NCBI GenBank assembly: GCA_022592435.1
Contig: JABYQS010000069.1
Coordinates: 1 to 64,000 of the forward strand
Origin: Cerioporus squamosus
Lineage: Eukaryota; Basidiomycota; Agaricomycetes; Polyporales; Polyporaceae
Direction: 5' to 3'
Length of the DNA stretch: 64,000 bases
Below are positions 1 through 12,192 of this stretch, in pieces (within the stretch, counting starts at the first letter, position 1; each line of letters opens with the position of its first letter). A model generated the notes under the pieces. That model saw nothing but the letters and a program-made list of their open reading frames with translations. It did no database searches and was not told the DNA's origin. The position numbers were made by a program, and so were the translations under genes.

Positions 1-3000
1 GTATGGCCATCCATATGAATTGTGAGGCCTGCCTCGAGACGTGCATCGAACGGAGTGATTTCCAGATTGTTGAGTCTTGAACCTGGATCCTGAAGGCAGC
101 ATGTATCCCACTTGAGACACGGTCCATGTTTGCCACCGCTCTTGGTCGTGGCTTCACCTGGGGGTCTTGCATTGCCCGGATTGCGCGATATGCAAGCTTC
201 TGTGTCATTGCCTGCAGTTTTGCCCCGGTGAGGCTAAAAAGAGGGGGAACTACTAGGCATACCATATCCTCCGTTGGTTTGGCCGCCCCCTCTTCTGCCA
301 GCCTATCAGCGGCCTTGTTGCCAGCATGGCCACTGTGGCCCTTTATCCACTTGAAGCACGTATGAGCGAGCCGCATTCGGACCCTCGCCACTACAGCTCT
401 TGTCAAGCGGGCATTTTTCTGCGGGATATATCCTATGTCTTCTTGTCTTTGTCGCCATTTCGACAGTGAGTCCATAGTTGTCTTGGAATCCGTTATCTGG
501 GTGAGGCGAGCCCGAGTATTACCCACAGATGTTGCTGTGAGTGTGGCAACTATTTCTCCTGTCTGATTGGATTGTTCCATCCATTGCGGGAGGCGTATGC
601 GCCGGTTTAAGCTGTGATTATCACCAACGAAAACACCCGCGCCTGCGTATGCGTCCTTCTCCCCATTCTTGAAACAGGAGCCATCTGTTGCCACTACCAG
701 TCTTGAGCCGTCCTCATCGGGTTCCATAGGCACCGTCTCATTTGATACCGGATCCGAGCTAGTGAAAATTCTAAAGGCTTTGCCAAGGTCGCCATGTATC
801 GTGACACGTCTATTGAAGGGTAAGAGGTCATTGCTTAGGGCTTCCTGCTCAAATCCTTTCATGACATCATCCTTGTAGTCTTCTGGTTGTCTCCCCCTAG
901 GATCCCATTTGCTTGGAAGTGTGTTTAACATTTCTCTCGCCCTAGAGGCGCAGAGATGAGGGTTTGCACAGCTTGCCCGTGTCCTCAGCTCTGTGCAGCC
1001 AGAGCATTTGCATGTTGCTCTTGGCTGGTGATTAGTGTTTTCCAGTGTGGCTGCCAGAATTATGAAGTCCTCAACAGTTTTTGCACTATGTTGGGACTGT
1101 AGGCAGCTAAGCAGCTTAGAGGGGAGTGACAGTCGACCTAGGCGGATACGGTCCGCATATATGTGATCCCACATGGGCATTTCGTTCTGGATCTGCTTGG
1201 AGAAAGCAAGGCCCTCCAGTCTTACACCATACTTATATGCAACATTCATGATACCTTGGAGTTCCGCTGGTAGACCCCTGGCTCTTGGTTTCCATTTCTG
1301 CAGAAAAGGGTTAATGCGTCGGTCTGCTTCCCTCGGTCTGCAGTCCTTTGTGACATAGGTTGCTAGCAGATCGTCTGCCAGATAGGCCCATGTAGGGCGG
1401 TCCGTGCTAAAGTCCAGGTAGGATTTCAGCCACATTACATCGATTGCCTCACTTCTAGTTTTCAGATCCAGCATCCCCAGCCCGCCAAGCTCAACCGGGA
1501 GACAGACATGTTTCATACCGACCGGAGTATTATGGCGATCATCCCAGAGGTAACTGCAGATAATCTTGGTGAGTCGTGTGACAATCATGTCTGGCATCCT
1601 CTGGACCGTTGTAAAGAATTGCGTCATTCCTCCTATGATCATCTGGACCACATGCTTCTTGCCATGTAGTGTTGCATGCCCTGCCTTCCACCTCTCAATA
1701 GCATGCATGAGGGGTTTTCTCATTGCCACAATTTTTGTGAGCACCAGTGACCATATGTCTACTTGGTCTACTCCATTGCCAAGAAAGGCACCAAGAATTC
1801 TGACTGCCTCTCCATGCTGGGCCATATGGATCCCTCGTGGGTAATTCCTCCAGGTGCCTGTAAGACGATATGTGACTGCCATATCTTCTCGAAAGGCCGG
1901 GCTGCCAAGTGGGATGATTTCTGTTTTCCCCAGATTGAAGCGCGCCTTTGCAGCAGAGCACCAGGTATCTAGGACACCTTGCAGGATACTGAAATCATCC
2001 CGACACGAGAGGTACACCGTAGTGTCGTCGGCAAAGAGAACCGCTTTGAGCAGCTCCTTGCATCGGGGTATGTTGAAGCCTTCTAGTCGTGATTTCCGAA
2101 TCATTGCAGATAGCTCAATAGCTAGGTCAAAGAGCAGGCATGACAGAGGGTCGCCTTGCCTGACACCTCTGTATATCCGGTATGACTTGCTCAGGATTCC
2201 ATTTATCATGACAGATGTCTCTGCATGGCAGTACAGGGACTGTATGAGGCGTATGAAGGAGTTTGGGATACCAAATTTCCTAAGTACACGCCACAGATAG
2301 TCGTGTGCAATCTTGTCATATGCCTTTTCCTGGTCAAGTGCGACGATGGCACCCTTTTCATTGTTTGCCTCTGCCCAGAGCATCATCATTCGTGCGAGTT
2401 GTGTATGATTTTGGATTTTCCGTCCTGGGACGAAACCCGCCTGGGACAGGTGTATGACACTCGGTGCCACAGAGGCAATGCGTACAGCGAGGATTTTACT
2501 CAAAAGCTTGTAGTCAGTGTTGAGGAGAGTAATAGGCCTGTAGTTCACGATCTTTGTGCGTTCGCCCTTTTCTTTGTAGATAGGAGCCATCCACCCGTGC
2601 GCAAGAGCTGTCGTCTCATCGACACCGTGGGCCTGTATGTCCTTGAAGGCTGCTGTCAGTAGTCTGGCAATATTGAAGCTCGCTCGATCCGGGAAACGAG
2701 CATCCTCCATATACCGTGCATGCAGGGTCTTCCATAGTTCAAAGGGGATACCGTCTAGACCAGGGGCAGTCCCATTCTTGGCGAAGCGCAGTGAGAGGAT
2801 ACATTCATCGTATGTGATAGTATTGCCCAGCTCTTCTGCCTGATCATCTGTCACTGTTGCTTCCAAGCTGTCTAAAGCTTCTCTAATGTCCCCTTCGCGT
2901 TCATCGGGAAGTTTCATTCCAGGGCCGTCTCGTTGCACATTCATATGGTGCGCCCTCGCCATTGCGGCCATACGCCCTGAATCGGCCTCATAGGTCTTTT

Positions 3001-4291
3001 CGCCTGCGACTCCTAGCTGCCCTTCGATTTCAAAAGAGTTGATCACGTCCCGTGGAGCACATTCACGGTGGAGCTTCGACCAGTATTTAGTTGGGCGATC
3101 TCCGAACAGGCGATGCATGGCACGGGAGTTTTGCTGCTGCTGCTTGAAGCGCCTTTGCTTAAGCTGGCATATCTGTTTTGTTAGGGCAGCTGCTTCCGCC
3201 ACTTTAGCGTCCTCTGCGAGCACCCGGTTTGCCTTGAGCTCCTTCAGGGCCTTTTCGCAGTCGCTGATCTCTGCCAGGAGCCTCGGGACAACTTCCCTCT
3301 CCCGATACCTCGCGAGCTTCGTAACGTCCGTCTTGAAGCGGTATAGAATTCTCTGCGAGTTGGAGACTTCTGATCTGATGCCGGATTCCTCTAGGGCATC
3401 TAATTCAAGCATTGCAGCCACCCCTCGCATTTTGATGGCCTTTGTCAGCTTCCTGTCTCTGAGGAGCTGGAGCGGAAAAAGGGGGCGGCCTGAGCCAACG
3501 ATGGGGGCATTTTCTGAGGTGAGTTGGACGAGTATCAGGCTGTGGTCCGTTTTGACCCCGGCTTTGCATACTCTCCATTCTCTTGCGCCATCGAAGATAG
3601 TCGGAGTGACATATATCCGATCCAGACGCGAGAACACTGCGTCGTGCCCAGTTCCTCGATGGAACGTGTATTCGCGGGTGTTTGGATAGGTCACTCTCCA
3701 CCCGTCTGCAAGCATCATGCCTAGACTGCGCTTTAGCTTGTCCAGTGTAAGGATGGATTGATCAGGGCCGTCGCCGACCGGGAGCCTGTCGATACTGTCC
3801 TCTACGTTGTTGAAATCGCCGGCCATTAAGTGTGGCTTGGGGCATTCAGGGTGCATTTCATAGAACTTCTGGACGTCGGTGAAAAAACGTCTGCGCTCGC
3901 ACATGCCGTTGGACGTGGGGGCGTAAATGCATAGGATTGACTGAGGGTCGCCGCCTGGCCCGCGGCATGTTACTTGGATTGCCCGGCCTGGCACAACAAC
4001 CGTTGCTGTTGCTCCTGCCGGGTTCAGGTACCTGCAGTTTAGCACGATCGCCACCCCCTCTCTCTGGGTTGGGGCCTCTGGGCATTCAGAGTGGAAGATT
4101 TTGATTTTCTTTGCGAACATCTTGTGGATGCCCGCCTTGCGTTCTTCCGTGAGGTGGGTTTCTTGTAAAAGCAGGATACCGATTCGCTGCTCGGACATCA
4201 TACGATATATGCGCCCCCATTTGTTGTCGGGGTGGTCTCGTATCATGTTCCCGTAGCCATTGATATTCAGGGAAGCGACTTGCAGAGATGT
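1..4291 (-). CDS. LINE ORF2: endonuclease, reverse transcriptase, RNase H (partial)
   Basis: This frame stays open for about 1430 codons from just after the TGA at 4292-4294 to the window edge; the first in-frame ATG is at 4246. Counting from 4291, the endonuclease covers about residues 5-230 (LNING, LLLQETHL, MAGDFNN, SRLDRIY, DHSLI). The reverse transcriptase covers about 480-800 with GTAPGLDGIP, NYRPITLLN, AGFVPGR, ALDQEKAYDKI, GVRQGDPLS and the catalytic LFADDTTVYL. A Cys-rich C-x-C-x2-C stretch lies near 1095. RNase H begins near 1195 with ATDGSCFKNG, then TDSKTTMDSL and HSGHAGNKAADRLA. All key catalytic residues I could check are present. The C terminus and 3' UTR are off the window. 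The protein nicks target DNA and reverse transcribes the element RNA in place. Confidence 0.88.
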
Positions 4292-4642
4292 TCATCGCCC
4301 GTTTTCTTCCGACCGCCTTCCGGTGCACCCAGTCGGGCTGCTTGCAGCTGGTTCAGCTTGGTTCGGGGTACCAGCTACGACCCCTCTTGCAGGTCTGTGT
4401 TCGTTCCGTGTCGCGTTGCCGCCGTTCTCGCCACTACCGCTCTCTGTTGGACTTCCATCCGGGGGTCCCTGTTCCTGTCCTGTGCTTCTGTCGTCGTCGT
4501 CGGGTTCCTCGGGGGGGAGGCTAGCACCAGTGTGCACCCCTCCTCGTCCGTCAACGAAGCGCGAGTGTCCAATACCAGTACTGTCATCCGTATGAGTTAA
4601 ATTGTATGTGTTGTGTGTGTTCGTAGCTGCTGTGTCAGTCAA
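4292..4642 (-). CDS. Probable N-terminal part of LINE ORF2, closed by a TGA
   Basis: This 116-codon ORF, rich in Thr, Gly, Ser and Pro, is in the same frame as ORF2 and ends at TGA 4292-4294, directly followed by the endonuclease codons. The first ATG after the TGA lies inside the endonuclease domain (after LNING), so ORF2 lacks a good start of its own. The simplest reading is that this is the original N terminus and the TGA is a CGA-to-TGA change at a CpG. Readthrough or another start mechanism is possible. The ATG overlapping the stop (bases ATGA) leads into a different frame of 80 codons and does not give ORF2. Confidence 0.5.
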   Translation of the reverse strand: MTDTAATNTHNTYNLTHTDDSTGIGHSRFVDGRGGVHTGASLPPEEPDDDDRSTGQEQGPPDGSPTESGSGENGGNATRNEHRPARGVVAGTPNQAEPAASSPTGCTGRRSEENGR

Positions 4643-5018
4643 AGTACAGCCGTCCTTTTGACTCTAGACGGAAATCCCTCCGTCAGAGGTGGCGTCGCCG
4701 GGTAGGTACGTGGTATACCATCTCCTGCTTCAGCATAAGCTCGGTTCGCCCTCATCTGAATAGACTAACCTTGTACGCACCTAGAGGCTTTCCTGTTCCG
4801 CGAGGAACAGTATATTCGGGCCTCTAGTTGACTCCGCCCACCGAGGCTGCCGATCCAGCTCACCACATCCCTAGATCATTCACCTCACGGCCCACGTGTA
4901 TCCAGCCGTCACGCTGGCGCGGGGACAGATGCCGGTGTGTGCCATTGCCCAGATGTGTCATCGTCAGCACACATCCTGGCTTGAGAAAACCGCCTTTTGC
5001 CTCCAGAAACCCTTCGTG

Positions 5019-8000
5019 TCACAAGAAACCCTCATTGTACAAGAGCAGCTCGGTCGGTGTTATACACTGCCTATCGTCGAGTGCTACAGTCGCTGCGCGT
5101 CCAGAGCCCATGTCCTCACCTCCTATCGTCCTCAGAAGTCCACGCCTGGGTACGCACCAGAAGTTCTTCCTGTTCTCCCGACCCGTGTCGCGGTCTGAAC
5201 CACGGCCACCACGTCCACCGCGACCGCTGCCGCGCCCTCGCGTCCCAGAGCCGCGTTCGCTGCGAACATTGCGGTCGTTCCAGCGCCGTCTCGGGGTATC
5301 CTGGCGCGACCCGCCCCCGCGCGTCTGGGACCGCGGAGATCTGCGCTCTCTCTCGTCTCGCCTCGGGCCGCGGCCAGCACCGCTCCTGCTCTCCGATTGC
5401 GTTGTCGGTGGGTTCCGGCAGTCGATGTGGTTGGTGCTGCGTTCACGGAAGACACCCTCGCCCGGCGCAGGCCCGTTCCAGCCGCGGATGCGGGGGAAGG
5501 GACATAGGTGCGCCGGGTGCGCAACACTGGTGCAGCCTGAGCACGGAACAACGTGCCGGACGCGCCCTGTACCGATGGCGAAGCTGCGGTATCTTCTGGA
5601 TCGCAGGTCTTCAACCCATCTGCGCCATTCCAGAATGTCCCTCGTCGGCGACCGGATGTGGACGTTCGCCACGTAGTTACCATTTCCCAGTTGGAGGACC
5701 TCGACTTGCAGGGACCCGATGACTTCGTCGAAGGCGCGGCCGAGGGGCCAGTCCGCGAAACTGGGATTCGCGCTGATCATGTCGATGATCCATGCACGCA
5801 TGGAGTTCTCCATGAGGATGCGCATCACGGCTGCCTGGATCTTCTGCGCATCGGGCCGTAGGTATCCCTCCAACGTGAAGAGCCAACTCTGCATGGGGGT
5901 CGTCCTTGGCGCCGCCGTGAACGGGATCGTGTTGAAGGACCAGGTACCGCGCGAGGTTGCCGCGGCCGTACCGCGCGGTGACAGTCCTCTGATCACCCAA
6001 ATGCTCGGCAGGTTCCTCAAGCGTCGGCGCGCCCCATCCTCCAGCTCCGGCGGGACGACATCAAAGTCGACTTCTCCAGATATTTGCTCGAAGGCCCAGC
6101 GTAGGGCGTCCGCGACCCGACGGTTGAGCACGACGTCTTTGGTGTAGTGATAGTTGTACGGTTGCACGATGACATCTTCGTTGGGTGCGTCGCTCCAGAT
6201 TTCGCGCAGCCAGTCGATGGCCATACCGCGTAGAGCCATCTCGGGGTCGTCAAAGTGTACTACAGGGAATCCAGCATCGGGGACGGGTGTAGGTGTCGCG
6301 TTGTCTGGTGGAGCATCTTGGCGAAGTGCGGACGGGAGGATCTCCCCATCCTCGCTGTAGTCCCACTCCAAGTCGTTGTCGCAGCCCCAGTCGTCCTCTG
6401 GGTCGCGCTGGTTCTGGTCGTTGCGTGAGGCAGTGTCGCTTGGTGTGCGACTCGTCCTCTCGCCCTCAGTCTGCCGCTGCCTTAGGTCGTCCGATCCTTG
6501 TTCGTCGGGGAGCATGCTGGCGTCGTCGCAGTCGTGCGCGGGCGTGTTCCGGGGCTGGTAGCGCATGCGGGTGCGAGGCGTTAGGAGCGGAGCCCTTCCG
6601 TCGTCAGCGTGTTGCCCGGCAGCGAGATACTCGGCAGCTCTCATGTTCGGCAATGGGAAAAAGGCCGAGGGCGAGCGTACACTCGATGCGTTGTCGCTCG
6701 TCCGCTGCCGTCCTGCTTCTCCTTCCGGCCTCCTTCCGCCAGCCGCTGGCTCGTCGTATCGTGTCCAGTGGCTGCGGACCTGGGCTGAGGAGTTCGCGTG
6801 GTCGTGCGCGTCGCGGCCACTCCAGAAGTTGGTATGTCGTCCCTCGCTGTCTCCGCGGGAGCGAGAGGGCCCCGCGCCACTCGTCAGCGACATGCCGCTT
6901 TGGTTTTGTGGGGCCCAGCCTTGGGAGTGGTCTCGGAGGGTCTGGCGTAGGCTCTCTTCCCTTGCTCGGGCGAGCTCGTCTTCGTCCCAGTCTACCGGGA
7001 TCCTTTCTGGCGGCTCGTCTTCAGATTCGGAGCCGGAGTCCTCGGGCTCCGCTGTCGTCGCCCGGGCCTTGCCCTTCCCTTTGCTGGGCTTTGGCGCTGC
7101 AGAGTTGGGGCCCTGGGCAGGTTCGTCGATGTCCATCTCGGACTGGGAGCCTGTCGAATGCGCGCTGCTCTTGTCTTCAGCTTGGCGCCAGCGAGCAGCA
7201 CCGCTCGACGCGAGGAGAGGTAGGTCCATGCCTGAGTAAGCAGGGACTCGTGGTCGCGGCCTCACGGGAGAATCGGGGGCGCGTGCAAGGTGCTGTCGCA
7301 GCTGCTGCTGGGACAAGCGTGGCGTGGAGCTTGGTGCGCGGGCGATCGTCGGCGTAGACGATGCTAGAGGGAGAAAGGATACTTCAGTCGTCGACCCCCT
7401 CGCCTGCGCAGCCGCAGTATGCTGACCTTCAGCCCATGGGTTTGCATCGGCAGGGACCGGGCCCGGCAGTCGGCTGTTACGGCGCATCGCAGGCGTCGTG
7501 CCTACGCGTCGAGGACGCGCAGTGCTGCGACGCTCACCCTCGGGGTCTGGCGTCCCCGCAAAGATCCTTTTCCGACCAGTGCCTACATCGGTCTGGCGGG
7601 AAGGGGCTGGAATCGGAGCATAGTATGGGCCGTGGGGGTTTTCGTTTTCGTCGCCGGGCACCCGCGCCGTCGTCCTCTGCCGTTCGCGTGTGCGGCTCTG
7701 GGACTGGGCGACGAGAGAGACCGGCGGAGTAGCGAAGTGACTGAAATAGTCGTAGTCGTCTTGGGCACCTGCCTCGCGGTCCAGCGCCTTCTGCCGCTCC
7801 GTTAGCATCGCCGCTATGCTGATTGCCCTCTCCTGGCATGTCCGACGATCTGCAATCGGGGCTCCTCCCAGGTTAGGTGGGAGCCCGAGCCCGGGCGGCG
7901 TTGCTAGGGCATCCGGGGAGTCTATAGCTGCCGTCCCACCAGTCGTATCGCGGTCAGGCTGGGTGCGGGCAGAGCTGTCGCCGATGGGTCGCGCTGCTGT

Positions 8001-8599
8001 GTCCGCGGCGAGTCTGTCGCGAGTCGCAACTGCTCTGATGGTCGGGGAGGTAGTGGTTGACGACGCAGTCGTGGTGCCGAAGCTGACGTTGATCGGGGAC
8101 GAGCTGGAGTCCTCAACCGCAGTCCGCGAGCTATCGTCCGTCGCGATGTCTGGGCTCCGAGGGAAGAAGAAGACCGGGAGCTCGAGTCGAGCCTTACGCT
8201 CATTGTCAGGACGCATGAGCAGCGCACTAGCGTAGAACTTACCTGCGCCTCCCGAACTTCATTGACTGGCAACATGCCAGTCATGGCCTCAGCGTCTACC
8301 GAGCCAGCCTGCGTGGCATTCGGGATGTTGCTATCTACCTCGGTGGCTAGGGCGCGAGTTGTCGGCTGCGTCGCCGGCAGCGGCAGCGAGGTGACGTTCG
8401 GGGTGCCCGGGGCGGACAGATTGAGGGCCGGGGAGGACGCGGGAGGGGTCAGGGGATTGACGGGGCTAGTGCCGTCGTTTTGGGTGGCAGTTGAAGCCTG
8501 GGACGGCGTCGCGGGCACCAGGATGATCGAGCCTCCTGGTGTGGTGGCGCCTGTGCCGTAGATAGCGGCATTTTGAGGGTTATTCTTGGGGTTCGACAT
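5019..8599 (-). CDS. LINE ORF1, gag-like nucleic-acid-binding protein
   Basis: An uninterrupted frame of 1065 codons runs from ATG 8216 to 5019. A second frame starts at ATG 8599 and can be joined by a 50-base GT-AG intron (8193-8242: GTAAGT donor, CTGAC branch-like site, AAG acceptor), giving 1176 residues in phase. The N-terminal two thirds are low-complexity, rich in Ser, Pro, Arg and acidic residues. A folded region lies around residues 660-880 of the 1065-codon frame, then a CCHC zinc knuckle (CSGCTSVAHPAHLC, CX2CX4HX4C) near residue 890, then an Arg/Gly-rich tail with RGG-like repeats. This is the usual layout of LINE ORF1, which coats element RNA. Whether the intron is real or the start is simply 8216 cannot be settled here. 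Confidence 0.75.
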
Positions 8600-8808
8600 A
8601 GCGGCAGGAGGAGACGGTCGAGTAGAGGGCGCGCGTTGCGGTAAGTTGTTCTGCAGGGTGAGACGGACTTGGGGGGACTGGGGGTGTCGACTCTGTGGTA
8701 CTTACCAGCACACCTGAGCACCCATCATCCCGTCCTTCAATTCTTCGTTTCACGATGCTCGCCCCCTCATGAGCTCCAGGCCTTGCGCTGTCTGCAGTGC
8801 GTTGCGCG

Positions 8809-8892
8809 TAACCGTGGCTTGAACGTCGCTTGCGCCTAACCGTGGCTTGAACGTCGCTTGCGCCTAACCGTGGCTTGAACGTCGCTTGCGCC
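8809..8892. repeat. Three perfect 28-bp tandem repeats
   Basis: The unit beginning TAACCGTGGCTTGAACGTCG recurs at 8809, 8837 and 8865 without mismatch, with a partial diverged unit just before (8799-8808). It lies about 210-290 bases upstream of the ORF1 start in the element's orientation. Tandem repeats in LINE 5' UTRs often act as promoter modules, which is an inference here. Confidence 0.9.
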
Positions 8893-10497
8893 AACCCTCG
8901 TAGCCGATGGGATATTTCCGCGCTTCATGGAGTTGGAGTAGGCAAGGAGGTGAAGCAGACTGCCAAAGTTAGAGGTCGAGTACGCGCGCTCGAGGGCAAG
9001 CGTACGTCAGAGCTTCCTCCGTGTGCAAGCGCCCTGTAGCCGAGCCGGCGTTTAGGTATCGTAGCCGCGTGTTGGCTTCTCGCACTGTCAGTTCTCTTGT
9101 GTCGCCTTGCCCCGTTGCCTTGTCCTCTCCCATCTGTTAGGGATGCCCTCCACTCTGTATTGCTCTTGCTATGTCACTGCATGCGGCGTGTGGAATTGCG
9201 CCGATTTGCCTCATTCTCCCCGCGCACTCTTGCGTTCAGGCAAGCCCTCGAGGCCTCACGGAGAGAGTGTTTACGTCAGAGCTTCCTCGCTCGACAGGCG
9301 AGGACGCCTGTGGTCTGGCATCTGGCACTCGGTGAGTGAGCGGGTTCGTAAGAGCCTGTAGTCTAATTTGGTTCCTGCTCATCGTCCGCCCCCGCACGTG
9401 CGTATTCGCAAAGCCTGGCATCCTGACAGCGTGTATCCAGTATGCCCGTCTTGGCGAAGAACGGGCACGGAGTCGGGACGGTCCACGGGCGTCTACACCC
9501 CGCGCAGCCCTGCCTCGTCGGCGCAGAGAGCAGTATCGCATACGTATCTCACCATGTCCTGCAGCCCGGACCTACTATCGGTCGTTCTGTTGTCGCAGAC
9601 TCGCCCGCTCGTCATCCGTGCCACTTCCGTGACACCTGGCGCCTCAACAGCACTCATCTAGCATGCGCGTCCTAGTGGAGAGAAAGTACGCAGGCGGGAC
9701 AGGGTATAGGGCGTCTGCTTCCGTCGCGCTCGCGCCTCCTGACCTTGGCCTACGATCGCCCAACGCGCTGATCGCAGAGTCTCCACCTTGCCTCCCTATC
9801 ATGCTTGTCCCCGCGTAGAGGAACGCAGACTCTGTGGCTCTTGCACCAACCCTACCTGAGCCTCCAGTGGGCCGTGTCGCTTGCTTGTCGTCGTCCCGTG
9901 CTGGCCATCTCGGCAACCTACCATTTGCCTAAGCCCGGCTGGGGGCGCGTCCGCATACGCATGTACGGCCTCCGCTGACTTGCTCATGTGTGGGGTGCTA
10001 CGCACAGTCGGTCTAGCTCAGCCCGCAGGCACGGACTGCGTGGCGCAGCTGTGGCTTCTCTCAAGATTTTGTTGCCAGCGTCATCGCATGTGTAGCTGTC
10101 GTGTCCATGCCCAGGTAGGTGCGTCGGCTGGAGACTCGGAAACGTTTTGTTGCGCCTAGCTCATCCTGCATCCACCAGTATCTCGGGGCTCAGCATATCC
10201 CTTCGGGGATCATCGAGCTGCGCATCGGCATCCTCTCCGTCACGTCCGTGAGCCGTCCAGGGGTCGCAGCCTAGCGGGTTTCTTACTCCTCTCCGCATCG
10301 GAACTGACCCGTCGTGGGGACATGTCTCGCGATATTCTGCCACCATCGCCGGGAGCCAGGACCAGAGATTTGCTCGTCCATTGCCGCCTTGCCCGGAGCT
10401 CCCGTGGCGACTGATTATCCGCGTTCGCGCACAGGTCTAGGCTATCATGTGAGGGGGGTTCCGGCGTTATCACTCGTACTATCGGCGTGTGGGGGCA

Positions 10498-10857
10498 CTA
10501 GAAGCGCAAGTCCCGTTTGAAATTCCAACACATCTCGCCGAGGCACTCACGCCACACCGGCATAGGTCTGATACATGCAAGCGTGCCGAGTTTTGTTTTA
10601 AGGATGTCGGCGTAGGGATCGTTACCATCCTTATGTTCCTCTGTACTCTCCGACCACTCCTCACTCCCGCATTCGTATGGGAAAAGCAGCTCGACCTCCT
10701 GCACCTTGTTGCTCCTGCAGATGTTCGTCACCCTTGCGCGCCCCAACCCATCATCGGATTGCCACACCTCCGCAATCACACCGGTTACATGGGGATCGTA
10801 GGTGTCGAGCTTGTTGGTCGGGACGTCTGGTACGCAGTACGTGATTGGAGCTATCAC
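10498..10857 (-). CDS. Unrecognised 119-codon ORF, possible gene remnant
   Basis: This ORF has a protein-like composition (for example VTGVIAEVWQSDDGLGRARV followed later by VELLFPYECG) and is less biased than neighbouring frames. I recognise no domain, and no flanking exon could be joined with confidence. It may be a decayed exon of a transposon or host gene. Confidence 0.2.
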   Translation of the reverse strand: MIAPITYCVPDVPTNKLDTYDPHVTGVIAEVWQSDDGLGRARVTNICRSNKVQEVELLFPYECGSEEWSESTEEHKDGNDPYADILKTKLGTLACIRPMPVWRECLGEMCWNFKRDLRF

Positions 10858-11255
10858 CAGGATTCTGACTCGTCCCCCAGCTACGATGGGCTCGTCCGGG
10901 CAGATCGCCAGTTTGTACAGGTGTTTGAGGTCCCTACGCTTGCTTTATTGGCAGCGTTGGTGTGTCCGGTCCACCTTGCCAGGAGGAGGAGCGACGTGGG
11001 CCGTGGGGGAGGGGGAACATGTGGGCTATCGTGCTGGAGGGGGATTGCGTGCGGCATACCGTTCGCTGAGTTGGGTGGTGGTACAGGGGCCGTCTAGAGC
11101 CTGGAGCTGGGCAGATGGGGGTGAAGGTGTCCCTGGTATTTAAACAAGCCTCTTTTTTAAAAAAGATGGGGCATAATGGGCACACTTTTTAGGAGGTGTC
11201 TTCCAGACTTCAGGGGGGCAAGTGCCAACCTGCCTGTGCTAGGAGTGGTGAAGAC

Positions 11256-11317
11256 GTGGCGTGGACGTGGGCGTGGACGTGGGCGTGGACGTGGACGTGG
11301 ACGTGGACGTGACGTGA
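11256..11317. repeat. GGACGT/GGGCGT hexamer microsatellite
   Basis: About ten imperfect copies of a six-base unit alternating GGGCGT and GGACGT, ending in ACGTGACGTGAC. It is a simple repeat in intergenic DNA. Confidence 0.9.
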
Positions 11318-12192
11318 CATTTGTTAGCCCTTTGCCGCATCAGCTCACATTCCCAGGCTCTGGGCAGGGGCCGACTGCTAGTTTGACCTAGCCTGAGACT
11401 CACGTGACCGTGCTGGAGGTACCGCCTAGGCTTGCCTCTGCTAGCTGCATGAGATCGGCGGCAGATGGGGCTGGCCTAGTGCCAGCTGGGAGCAGGGTGT
11501 GTTCAGTAGCCTGGTTGTGGCAGTAATCAGCTACATTAGTGGGATGGGGTAGTCTTAGGACCAGGCTTCGGGGTTGAGTGATGGGTCTCTGCGCATTGTT
11601 GGGCCGCAGCCGCGCAGCGGGGATCTCGGTCGGGGGTTCTTACTCGTCGCGTGGCGAGCCGGAGGGCCCCGTCGCGGGGGCGGCCGGTCTACGTTACGGA
11701 CTGCCCGGGGGGTCACATGATCTGCGTGCGTGGTCCGGCAGTTGCCGCCTCCGCAGGAGACGCTTGCCGTCGTCGTTGCCAGCGCATCGTCTTTCAGCAC
11801 TTGCTGGGGAGGGGGAGTGCACGCCCTCATGGGCAGGCGGAGGCACCTGCGCCGCAAGACGGTGTCGGACGAGATCGTCCAGAGGCCTACACCTCTTTTC
11901 CTGCCTAAGCCAGGAGACTCAGTACTGAGTTTGTTGCGCCACGCCGTAGGCGCGCGTGGCCTGAAGCCTGAGCTTCGAATCTGGCTCATTTCTCAGCCTC
12001 GAGGGGGGCACAAAGGGCTCATGGCCCCCTGGGGGCGTTGTCGAGTAGGCTTCCCGTATGCAGAGAGCGACTTTTATTCTGTATAGGACCCACGGATGGC
12101 TGCTCCTAGGAGCCATTGACCGTGGGAAATCGCACCGTGGTGGTGGATAGTGGAAGAGGAGCCCCCCCGATGCCTTTCCTTTCACCACGACC

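Larger units (their letters stand above)
1..8894 (-). mobile_element. Non-LTR (LINE) retrotransposon, 3' end off the window
   Basis: A long minus-strand element with gag-like ORF1 (5019-8599), a short ORF that appears to be the start of ORF2 (4292-4642), and ORF2 running off the left edge. ORF2 carries an apurinic-type endonuclease, reverse transcriptase and RNase H in that order, as in the Tad1/I groups of LINEs. A terminal RNase H and a CCHC knuckle in ORF1 fit those groups. No LTRs, integrase or protease are seen. The 5' limit is uncertain. It is placed just past three 28-base tandem repeats at 8809-8892, which may belong to the 5' UTR. Reading frames are open over almost the whole element, so the copy looks young. 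Confidence 0.88.
8895..12192. other. Intergenic tract, no supported gene
   Basis: About 3.3 kb between the LINE and the dioxygenase gene. Short ORFs exist on both strands but show no motifs, and splice-like signals do not join them convincingly. It may include the LINE 5' UTR and remains of older insertions. A minus ORF at 10498-10857 and a hexamer repeat near 11256 are listed separately. Confidence 0.6.

Noticed and set aside
4086..4328. 80-codon minus ORF from the ATG overlapping the TGA, as the true start of ORF2
   Set aside because: It runs in a different frame from the endonuclease and has no endonuclease motifs.
6293..7357. Plus-strand ORF of 354 codons
   Set aside because: It lies antisense to LINE ORF1, is Arg/Ser-rich without motifs, and is a shadow of GC-rich coding DNA.
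11143..11180. TTTTTTAAAAAAG palindrome as a terminator hairpin
   Set aside because: A short AT palindrome in intergenic DNA with no adjacent gene; no basis for a function.
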